Shown here one piece after another: positions 30,601-37,408 of a stretch of DNA of 64,000 nucleotides. The stretch lies in NCBI GenBank assembly GCA_905221605.1, contig CAJNDS010002169.1:1-64000 (forward strand). The letters are read 5' to 3'. The translations under genes were made by a program, and so were the position numbers. The DNA is from Symbiodinium natans (Eukaryota; Sar; Dinophyceae; Suessiales; Symbiodiniaceae). Below the pieces are notes generated by a model. That model saw only the letters and a list, made by a program, of their open reading frames with translations. It searched no databases and was not told where the DNA came from. The stretch's first letter is position 1; each line of letters begins with the position of its first letter.

Positions 30601-32953
30601 CGATCTGCTCAAGGGGACACGACCCATCCGCAGCAGAGGCCTCATCGAAGGTAGCCAAATTGATGCGGTTCTGCATCATGCGCTTAATCGCTTTAAAGGC
30701 TTTGCAACCCTCGGTGGCGGCTGAGCCCAGCCCGCCTTCAGGAAAGACGGCGCCTGGCTTCTGCCACTGCCCTAAAATCTTGGCTGCGTGCCCATACTCA
30801 ACAGGCAGGTAGCCGCGCAACCAGTTTGCGCAACCCAAAAATTGCTGAATGTGAAGCTTCTCCCAGAGCGGGGGAAAGTCAATCACCGCCTGACAACGCT
30901 CTTCGTCAGGCGAACTCCCGTCCCGCCCAATGTTGTGTCCCAGGAGCTTGCCTTTGGAGACACAAACTTCGGCCTTGCTGATTCCAAAGGAGAACCCAAA
31001 CAAGATTGACTTATCTAGGAAACCCTCTAAGGAAACGAGGTGGTCGAGGAGGTGCGGGCACGCTTTAGGGTGCCGGGCGCGCATATCTGCCGCGAGCTTC
31101 TCATAATAGTAGTCCGTTGGAGGCTCTTCGATCATCTTCTCGATGTCCCAGCTCTCCACGATATGATAGCTCGGGCAGCGCGCCGTATCGACCGCGTCTG
31201 CTGGGCGCACAGCATCACTTGCGCCTCTTCCAGCCGTGGCCGATCCCTCACGCCAGCCAGCCCAGCGTGGCCCCTTGCGCGTCCTAAAGACCGCGAGGCG
31301 TTCGGTGACGGGAACTTCATCGCTACACGCAACGCTTTCCGCCACACGCAAATCCCTCGTGTCCCAGAGACGCCACGCCTCACCTACGCGCTGAAGCAAG
31401 CACGTTTCGTAAGGCGCCTTCTCGACCGCCAGAGTCCCGAGGTCCTTCTGCGCAGGGCGCCTACCCCACACAGACGCGTAACCACCCGGCGCCTCCCACC
31501 AGCTGTCGACGCTTGGAAGGTGGTCCAAGCAAGTAAGCACTCCAGGCTCCTCAACAGGGCGCCCAACCGGGCCGCTCCCGCCCCACACCGAAGCGAGAAC
31601 AGTCACCGCAGCAAGGACCGATAGCACACCGATCCTGGCGCCGGTACGCAGCCGCCCAAAGGACCGCGCACACGAGGAACAACCTTGGAAGCTTCTTGCC
31701 GCGGCCCTGGACGCGGACCCGCAAGCAAAGCACGGGTCGTGGTCAACCGAGGCAACGGCGACCCCACAATCCGCACATGCCTGCGGAGACGGCTCCGACT
31801 CGAAAACCGTCTCAACCGCGCCACAACCACAGGCCGCAGTGCTTACGAGGCCGGAACGCACTTCCGCAACAACCTCGCCCGGCTGGAGAGAGTGATCACA
31901 CTCTTGGGCTGCGAGCAACACAAACCCTTTTCCCTCTCCTGTGGGCCAAAGGCCTGGTACGGCCTCGACCCCGCACTCCACCGGAAGCACTACCTCGGAC
32001 AGGGATCCCTCTGCGGAGACTCCTTGCTCCCGCACGACAGGCACCAGCACCCCGTCGCCTGGCGAGAGCTCGAGAGGCTCTTCCCCGTCGTAGCGGAGGA
32101 GCTCCCGGCTTCCGCCCCCAGGCTCGGTGCATGACGCGTCGTCCAGGCTCGACAACCGCGCTTCGAAGGCGTAGGCCCTGTCCTTCCGGGTCTTGCTGTG
32201 ATCCTCGCACCTGGGCATCCTGATTCCCAGCGTGTCGAGGACGTGAAAGTCGGGACCCGGCCTGAAGCCCAGGCCCATCCTTCCGGCGCAGTCCAACGCT
32301 CTGCCGCCGAGGATCAGTCCGTGCCAATCGGACGTCCCCCTGGCTGCGATTTTGCATCGCACGAAAATTTCAGTGTTGGGGCGACAGTCGTCCGCCGTCC
32401 TGCCTTCCAGCAGCGTGACGCGCAAGACTACTGCCCCCTTCAGAGGAACGGGGGCTCCCGAAGCAATGCCATGCACATATTCGGGGTGGACCCACTTCTC
32501 GAGTCTCACGACCGGGAAGCCGGGATCTTCGGTACCGATCCCCAGCTCTGCAGCCCGGTTCATCATGCCCACCACAAGTTCCTCGGTCACGTGGTTTGCG
32601 CCGGCGCATCCGTCGAGCATGCACTCGACCTTACGGTCGAGCACCTGGACTACCGTTCTGTACTGGTAGCCTCCTGGCTCGTTGTCCGCCAGGTTCCACC
32701 AGTCCTTCGGCAGATCGTCCAGGGTGGCGAACTTGTCCCCGCGGCGCGTCCTGCGGCTCCTGAGACGCCTGCCTGGACGCCTGAGCTGCCTATCTGGACG
32801 CTGAACGCGGCGAAGGGGTTGGACATGGAAGCACCGGAGGGCGCGGCCCAGTTGGCAGGCAAGGCCGGCGTCCCTCCTGAGGTCGTCAGGTTGTGGACCA
32901 TGTCGCAGCTGGCTCCTTTCTTGCACGACCCATTCTTGGAGAAAAAGGGGCAA
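27683..32953 (-). CDS. Pol-1: protease-like, RT thumb, RNase H and integrase
   Basis: 1,756 residues in the frame -1 to gag, overlapping it by about 300 nt. A retropepsin-like motif (MLDGCAGANHV) lies near residue 114. Residues about 376-460 hold clustered CxxC pairs (zinc-ribbon-like) and a hydrophobic helix (IGVLSVLAAVTVLASVW). Residues about 635-720 match the RT thumb/connection of Ty3 elements (FGISKAEVCVSKGKLLGHNI), but no fingers or palm precede it. RNase H spans about 765-905 (ATFDEASAADG, ADASGIAVGG, WTDHANL). Integrase occupies about 1505-1745: HHCC finger (HCGVLGAH, KCPACIKG) and catalytic Asp-Asp-Glu in VSVDCEGP, IRSDRGPEF and GANERVHQE. The frame ends at TAG 27683-27685 within a 28-nt overlap with the next frame. 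Confidence 0.84.
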   Translation of the reverse strand: MPLFLQEWVVQERSQLRHGPQPDDLRRDAGLACQLGRALRCFHVQPLRRVQRPDRQLRRPGRRLRSRRTRRGDKFATLDDLPKDWWNLADNEPGGYQYRTVVQVLDRKVECMLDGCAGANHVTEELVVGMMNRAAELGIGTEDPGFPVVRLEKWVHPEYVHGIASGAPVPLKGAVVLRVTLLEGRTADDCRPNTEIFVRCKIAARGTSDWHGLILGGRALDCAGRMGLGFRPGPDFHVLDTLGIRMPRCEDHSKTRKDRAYAFEARLSSLDDASCTEPGGGSRELLRYDGEEPLELSPGDGVLVPVVREQGVSAEGSLSEVVLPVECGVEAVPGLWPTGEGKGFVLLAAQECDHSLQPGEVVAEVRSGLVSTAACGCGAVETVFESEPSPQACADCGVAVASVDHDPCFACGSASRAAARSFQGCSSCARSFGRLRTGARIGVLSVLAAVTVLASVWGGSGPVGRPVEEPGVLTCLDHLPSVDSWWEAPGGYASVWGRRPAQKDLGTLAVEKAPYETCLLQRVGEAWRLWDTRDLRVAESVACSDEVPVTERLAVFRTRKGPRWAGWREGSATAGRGASDAVRPADAVDTARCPSYHIVESWDIEKMIEEPPTDYYYEKLAADMRARHPKACPHLLDHLVSLEGFLDKSILFGFSFGISKAEVCVSKGKLLGHNIGRDGSSPDEERCQAVIDFPPLWEKLHIQQFLGCANWLRGYLPVEYGHAAKILGQWQKPGAVFPEGGLGSAATEGCKAFKAIKRMMQNRINLATFDEASAADGSCPLEQIADASGIAVGGSVVQMTRDLSQLKVLMTHSKSLTPAQQNWPPLIQEAFAQLEVKRATRRMFGSIRTLCWTDHANLTRAQTSDIGMDPKLVRWVAEILMDGSEIRSLSGRSATLGDSFSRNPKDRDALLAARTKDLEGLSGQLRGFDLDQYLGEGTEGDGPVPWAVGNDAVPEPAGRVQAAAVPMCVVAALPVRVMVVFDYARWKEQDAELTEIRRVFQASIPGVSVAVRGCWGPFEDTDGLASHFDCGAGRLAGTKKIKRIRVDLLTSCAKVLREASGFRPQFLVGLGQGGLVTAVLRWPLVVELTLQARNLQRKEARAVGEAWAGIKAIWAVRPRLWRTQQGHLEVAEACPELKKDFPEPPLRGFGIVGKQALGAEVLRSLRLDAVRSIDDASIRGMLDEPSRPLWDHEGLCICGKRTYLFSRCPACTQHKDLSKWGDVKPYWTTWVVREDGAVVAGHNCSPLNAVQGDIVVHWSSVVNWHGHRHVVNGQCEVLWRSNGKEVALDPSFSKLMALVGRVTQVIGWRATGEASDPRSSTRQASRVLAQFSSSNEGEEGHWTAGATSRGKNANKCKLKGRVLAFMGEEHKGPAVVLELVSHSPILCIWDHSSTKVQVEFKGGVPSLSLAAGEDDNRREQLAVEARDAANISEFRVTGSLRTAWYEGQRRDPSLAGSIRKPEPPMVISGDGLLEREVTLRTGQTVVVPVVPNGAAGANGVTWRRACYNSVHCGVLGAHRSAEVTIKLLERAVWWPDLEKDVRTWVAKCPACIKGRSRPTKVEARAVKCGAETCWQEVSVDCEGPNREDREGHRYSLTYFDCLSHAVLLEPMRSLTHAEVRRAFVRCVLRSRTIPSLIRSDRGPEFKNALMAELSAMLGTGWRFSAPLRPCELGANERVHQEVQKVLGAVVRQVGASLSEAWSDWLVVAEYVIDNTPGPHGYAPRDLERSWSLALPLEKDVLRDPLQFEPSSNSSRS

Positions 32954-35145
32954 ACAGTGCCTGGTGGCTTTGCCGCGCCTTTGGCCGCAGCCTTAGGCTT
33001 AGCGCTGGCCTTTGCCTTGCCACCTCCCTTCCCCTTGCCCTTGCCTTTCGCCGTGGCAAAGGTTTGGTCCCCCTTCTTGGCCGCGAGAGCTTTTCTGCGA
33101 AGCTCCTTGTCGTGGCTGTACGGGCAGGCATCCCCTTTCGGGCAATTCCCGTGGTCGCGAAAGTGGAAGCAGATCTTCTTGTCCGCTCCTTTGCCAGCTC
33201 CCTTCGACGCAGCGGCAAACGTCTGATCCGCGCCAGCCTTGGCCGCGGCAGCTGCTCCCTTCGCAGCAGCCTTAGCGGCGGCCTTGAGGCTCCGAATCTC
33301 CTTCTGAGCCTCGGCTAGCGCGACCGACGGGTCCGCGCTTGGAGAGCCGGTCGTGGAGTACACAGAGTGGGAAACAGCCCGGTGCGCTGCTTCCCTCTGT
33401 TCGTACTCCAAGACGACTTTGTGGCTCTCCTCCCAAGTCTGCGGCCCTCTCAGCCCGCCGTCCTTGGGATCGCCGGGCCACAACCGCTTGTCGTTACGTA
33501 TCTCCTTTTGGAGATACGGGGGCATCTTGCGGAGGTACGAGAGATACAACTCTCGTGGGGTCTTCCCAAGACCCACCGCCTCAAGGTCCGCGATCGACGC
33601 CTCAAACAAAGGCTCGAATTGGTGGCCTGTGAGCTTGCCCTTAGCGAGGGAGGCATGCTCACCATCCACGCGGACTTCTCTTTCCTCCCGCGATTCCCCG
33701 AACATCAAGTGCTTGTTCTTGATGCGGTCGTACACTGCCTGTGGGTCGGAGAGAACCTCTCCCGACTTCCACGCTGCGCGGTAGGCGTTCGTGTACGTCT
33801 TCATGCGCGAGCCGCGGCAGCGCCCGCGTAGCGCTAGCAGCTTTTCGCGCGCACTCATACCGCGACAGTTGTTAGCCAGCGCGCAGACGTCCTCGAACTC
33901 CTCGTAGAACAGGACAACGTCTCGCGCGTCCGACTTGTCGTCGGTCAGCGTCGGCCACGTGAGGTCAGTTTTGACCGTCGTTATGGAGCTTTGCCCGCCC
34001 CTCTGCGCTAACGCTTCTTTCAACGCTTCAGTTTGGGCGGCGAGTGCGGCGGCGAAATCGCCCGCCGGGTTTTGGGACCCGGTCTGCGAACCTCCGCCGT
34101 CTGAACCTCGCTTCAGGGCTTCTATCTCCATCTCCAGCGCCGCGAGCTTCGCGCGCAAAGGGGAATCGCCGTCCGTCGCGCCCAGGTCACGGGCCGCGGA
34201 AGGACCACCTGCAACCTCAGCAGTGTGCAAACCTCCACGGTCCAAACCTACCCCCAACCCACTTGCAGTCGCAGGCTGTGGGAGCCCTGGGGAACGCGGC
34301 CCCACGGCTTCAACTGGCACATCGGACGGGGAGCTCCAAACCTTCTCTTGGCTCGAGCTTTCTTTTCCCCCTAGCGCGAGGATAAGCTCCCCGATGCATT
34401 GGATTTCACGCTGAATCTCCTCTGCGTCTTCGGGGTCCTCGCCACCGCGCAAAGCCGCGACCGAGAACCTGGTCCGCAGCCGACGGACCATCTTTGTCGG
34501 ATGCCAGTCCCCGCCTATCTTCGAGAACTCATCCGCAAGGAGGGTGGCTTTGGTGCTTAAGGCGTCAAGGTCACGGGAGCTCACCGTGACTCCATGCGCT
34601 TTGAGCGCGAGGACAATCCGCGAAACGCGCGTCAAGTAGTCCGCGACCGGTTCTTGGTCTGGACGGAAAATCGCGCGCAGCTCCGCCTGCAAGCCCTCTG
34701 CGGTGCCTGGCACTGAACCTGCTGTCGACGGCGGACCGGACGGCCCCGCCGGGCGGGACCCTGGTGCCGTAGCAGGGACATAGGCAGCACCGGTAGGGAC
34801 CATGGCCAGCTCCCTAGCCGCGGCGCTGACATCCACCCGCGGCGGACTGTCGCCTCCAGCGCCCGAGGCCTCAGGGACTAGCTCGGAGTCCTCTTCTTCT
34901 TCCTCTTCCTCCTCGTCCTCGCCTTCGGCGTCGTGGAGGAACTTCATGACCTTTCGCCAGAGAGCCGCCTCCTGCTCTGGCGTTGTGCTAACCCCATCCC
35001 GCTTGGACAACGGACGACTGCCGGTCTCCCTACGCCACTTAAGCCAAGCGACGTAGCTCATCCGCTCGGGATAGGGAACGTCACCACCCTCGATCGCTTC
35101 GAGGAGGGTGACGCCCTCGGCCTGACCTGCAACCTCTGCGGACAT
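32650..35145 (-). CDS. Gag-like protein with two CCCH zinc fingers
   Basis: 831 residues from the ATG at 35143-35145 (MSAEVAGQAEG); the frame is open 29 codons further, across a 42-bp duplication that I consider 5' UTR. An acidic run (EDEEEEEEEEDSE) follows a short N-terminal domain. The central part (VVLFYEEFEDVCALANNC, LYLSYLRKMPPYLQKEI) resembles the capsid-like region of Ty3-type Gag. The C-terminal third is Ala/Lys-rich with two CCCH fingers, CFHFRDHGNCPKGDACPYSH and CPFFSKNGSCKKGASCDMVH, replacing the usual CCHC knuckle and presumably binding element RNA. A -1 frame change near 32750 leads to the protease region. Confidence 0.8.
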   Translation of the reverse strand: MSAEVAGQAEGVTLLEAIEGGDVPYPERMSYVAWLKWRRETGSRPLSKRDGVSTTPEQEAALWRKVMKFLHDAEGEDEEEEEEEEDSELVPEASGAGGDSPPRVDVSAAARELAMVPTGAAYVPATAPGSRPAGPSGPPSTAGSVPGTAEGLQAELRAIFRPDQEPVADYLTRVSRIVLALKAHGVTVSSRDLDALSTKATLLADEFSKIGGDWHPTKMVRRLRTRFSVAALRGGEDPEDAEEIQREIQCIGELILALGGKESSSQEKVWSSPSDVPVEAVGPRSPGLPQPATASGLGVGLDRGGLHTAEVAGGPSAARDLGATDGDSPLRAKLAALEMEIEALKRGSDGGGSQTGSQNPAGDFAAALAAQTEALKEALAQRGGQSSITTVKTDLTWPTLTDDKSDARDVVLFYEEFEDVCALANNCRGMSAREKLLALRGRCRGSRMKTYTNAYRAAWKSGEVLSDPQAVYDRIKNKHLMFGESREEREVRVDGEHASLAKGKLTGHQFEPLFEASIADLEAVGLGKTPRELYLSYLRKMPPYLQKEIRNDKRLWPGDPKDGGLRGPQTWEESHKVVLEYEQREAAHRAVSHSVYSTTGSPSADPSVALAEAQKEIRSLKAAAKAAAKGAAAAAKAGADQTFAAASKGAGKGADKKICFHFRDHGNCPKGDACPYSHDKELRRKALAAKKGDQTFATAKGKGKGKGGGKAKASAKPKAAAKGAAKPPGTVCPFFSKNGSCKKGASCDMVHNLTTSGGTPALPANWAAPSGASMSNPFAAFSVQIGSSGVQAGVSGAAGRAAGTSSPPWTICRRTGGTWRTTSQEATSTER

Positions 35146-35226
35146 CGCCGCGCCTTGGTTAGCAGGCCGCAGGCGTGGCACACGAAGCGCCGCGCCTTGG
35201 TTAACAGGCCGCAAGCGTGGCACACA
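35146..35226. repeat. 42-bp direct duplication in the Ty3-like leader
   Basis: CGCCGCGCCTTGGTTAGCAG-type unit at 35146-35187, repeated with three differences at 35188-35226, just upstream of the gag ATG on the sense strand. Confidence 0.85.
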
Positions 35227-35312
35227 GTCCACGCGTCCAGGTCACGGACCGCGACAGACAAGCAAAGCAATGCTTGCCCACTCGGGCCGTAGGCACAAGA
35301 GCTGTACCGTTT

Positions 35313-35330
35313 CCCAGAACAGCCCCCAAT
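35313..35330 (-). promoter_or_regulatory. Putative primer-binding site of the Ty3-like element
   Basis: On the sense strand the first bases after the 5' LTR read ATTGGGGGCTGTTCTGGG. The TGG start one base in suits a tRNA 3' CCA primer, but the tRNA cannot be assigned by eye. Confidence 0.45.
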
Positions 35331-35639
35331 TGTGAAGTCGACCAGCACTGGACTTGCACTAAGCCAATGCAATCACAGCCCGGTCACGCTGTTTTACGAC
35401 TTCGCGAGTTCAAGCACTTGTGCAGCTACGCCTGAGTGCGTCCGGTCGGACCGCACAGCAACCTAAGAGCTACTGTACGAAACTACCGTGCTCAAAGGCA
35501 CAAGCTCGGTACTTGAGCCAAAATATTGGCATTGATGCGAATTGCAAAACTCTACATGCAAAGGAAAACTACAAGGTGGTCTGCCGAGTCCTAATGCATC
35601 ACAGAGCAGAAGATGCATATGCACTCATGTCAGCTCACA
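35331..35639 (-). repeat. 5' LTR of the Ty3-like element
   Basis: 309 bp, matching 18759-19067. The SL-identical 13-mer lies at 35524-35512 on the sense strand, about 116-128 nt into the LTR. It should contain promoter and polyadenylation signals, none of which can be defined by eye. Confidence 0.93.
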
Positions 35640-35692
35640 ATATAAGATATATAAGATTTATAAAATATATAAGATATATAAGATACATTATA
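35640..35692. repeat. ATAAGATAT minisatellite, right part
   Basis: Continuation of the 18337-18758 array with ATAAGATTT variants; it begins immediately at the LTR end. Confidence 0.9.
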
Positions 35693-36163
35693 TTGCGAAA
35701 TATTGGCTCAGGCTCTTTGCCATACACAGATATATATACACATACATATACACATCCAAAGACTGTATCTTCGTCACATCTTGCTCTTTGACCGGTCCGA
35801 AACGAAAGCAACACCAGCAGACACTGCTCTTTCACAATTGCCAGCAAACCACAATACTGTCCCTCTCCAACTGCAAAAATTGAAAAGTTTTTTTCAATCT
35901 CGAAGACCCAGGTTTTGGATGGAGAAAAACACTGTCAGACATTGCTGTTTGCTCTTCCAACAAACTACAACACTGTTAAACACAACTGTTCTCGACTTTG
36001 CTCTTTCAGGTTAAGTGAACACCAACAATCACTGCCTTTGAAGCCAATGCGTCCGAAATAATCAGATCAAACTTTGATCAGACTTTGGTTGCAAATTTTT
36101 TTGACCTGGAGTTCAACCTAGGCCAGCTTAAGAGCTCGAAACCATGTCAAACATACACAGACA

Positions 36164-36196
<33 letters not shown>

Positions 36197-36744
36197 CGCG
36201 CTGTTCTGATTCCAGTCTTCGGGGTTACGCAGCCTTGCAACGTGTCTTCCCAGATAACATGGAACTGTTATAAATGTGCTTTTCACGCTAATGGATGATT
36301 TCCATTATCTCCAGTGGTTAACTCTAATTCAACTTTCTTTTTTGTCCCTGTGCACTTGACGTCTTTCTTTATGTGCTTAAAGATTGATGGCACCGCCTGC
36401 ACCATCCATGACCACAAACTACCGCCCAGAATCCGCGCACCACTTCGCCAACCTTGTACAACCACGCGATGTAAAATTGCATTTGGCTTGTAAGCAGTGT
36501 GGAACTTCGATTTGTTGCTGCCAGTACAACTACGCGAATGCTGTAAGTTGTTGTTTGGAAAGTAGGTTTCAGAATTCTTGGAAGTAATGTTCTTTGTAGA
36601 CTATTTTTTTCGATCTTTGATGGTACTGGGTTGATAGACCAAAAGGGCTGCTGCTAGGAAAGCCGGGAACGCAGCGGAGCTTGAAGGTTTGTTTAAGAAG
36701 AAATTTGCGGATTACTCAGACGAGTGGCACTAAGGTCCGGGGGG
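35693..36744. other. Non-coding spacer with a CA microsatellite
   Basis: No gene recognised. An (AC)n tract lies at 36164-36195 and an AT/AC-rich tract at about 35728-35757. Small open frames here lack domain features. Confidence 0.65.
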
Positions 36745-36945
36745 GGGTGGGTTCAACCCAGGTTCGAACTCTTTTCCTTTTAAAACGGAGTTTAAACCTG
36801 GGTTAAACGGTTCGAACTAATTGAAGGGTCTGAGTTGTTCTGGGGTTCTCTGAACTTGGGTTTGAACCCGGGTTAAACCCAGGTTTCTTGAATCCAAGTT
36901 CAACCCAGGTTGAACCCGGGTTGAACCTGGGTTCAATCTGGGTTA
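36745..36945. repeat. TTGAACCCGGGTT-type palindromic repeats, left of LINE copy A
   Basis: Repeated AACCCAGGTTGAACCCGGGT-like words; the unit is itself palindromic. The same family flanks every LINE copy here (43836-43912, 54191-54248, 57304-57337). The last 14 bases (36932-36945) are the target duplication of LINE copy A. Confidence 0.85.
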
Positions 36946-37069
36946 TTGGGTTCGGATATGACATGGCAGGAGGTGGTCAGCCTCCTGAAAGACCAAGCGA
37001 GCCCCTTCCAGGATTCCAGGCGAAGGAAGCCACCCTTTTAAGCTTCATCGAAGCCCAAGAGGAGGTGAT

Positions 37070-37380
37070 CTCGAGCCTTCGGCCCTGCCTTCTTGGAACC
37101 ATGTTGGCAGTTCCCAGTTTTGGGCTTCCCACCAAGCACAATCCAAGAGCACATGCTCCCAGTCCGCTTCCTGGTGGCACCGGGGGCACACTTTGACAGC
37201 AGAGTTCTGGCTGCACACCAGGGCACCCTGCCAAACACACCTCAGGGCAGCTGCTTTCGTGGTTCGCCCTTCTTTCTTAAAACCCCCCAACAGTTTCCTC
37301 CCTACTGTCCAGTCGATTCCCCCCTTTAGCTCAGGAGCAGCGAGGCCGGTGGCGATGCGGCGGTCTACTTCTTCCTGGTA
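37070..37380 (-). other. Inverted, relocated RT-RNase H linker segment in LINE copy A
   Basis: Reverse complement of the linker that lies at about 55273-55586 in copy B; it encodes the cysteine-histidine knuckle CPRCHQEADWEHVLLDC on the minus strand. The left junction shares GAT and neighbouring bases with the correct neighbour sequence (microhomology); the right junction is CCTGGTA then GAGTGAGG. Confidence 0.85.
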
Positions 37381-37408
37381 GAGTGAGGAGCCCCTGACAC
37401 CGGAACAG

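Larger units (their letters stand above)
18759..35639 (-). mobile_element. Ty3-like LTR retrotransposon with Tpt1/KptA and PLD domains, 16.9 kb
   Basis: Bounded by direct 309-bp LTRs (18759-19067 and 35331-35639), each starting TG and ending CA, inserted in an ATAAGATAT minisatellite; ATAT on both sides is compatible with a 4-bp target duplication but cannot be told from the minisatellite. Transcription is leftward. Order in the transcript: LTR, gag with two CCCH fingers, protease-like motif, zinc-ribbon-like region and membrane segment, RT thumb plus RNase H, integrase, degenerate methyltransferase-like region, RT fingers and palm with YVDD, Tpt1/KptA domain, zinc fingers, membrane segment, PLD domain, LTR. 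Successive ORFs each step -1 in frame. The LTRs look almost identical by eye, so insertion is probably recent. Confidence 0.88.

Noticed and set aside
18754-35644. A 5-bp target duplication for the Ty3-like element
   Set aside because: Five flanking bases are TATAT and ATATA; only ATAT matches, and the minisatellite context makes any match uninformative.
36384-36587. 67-codon frame with several cysteines
   Set aside because: Too short, no recognised finger spacing, and no support from context.
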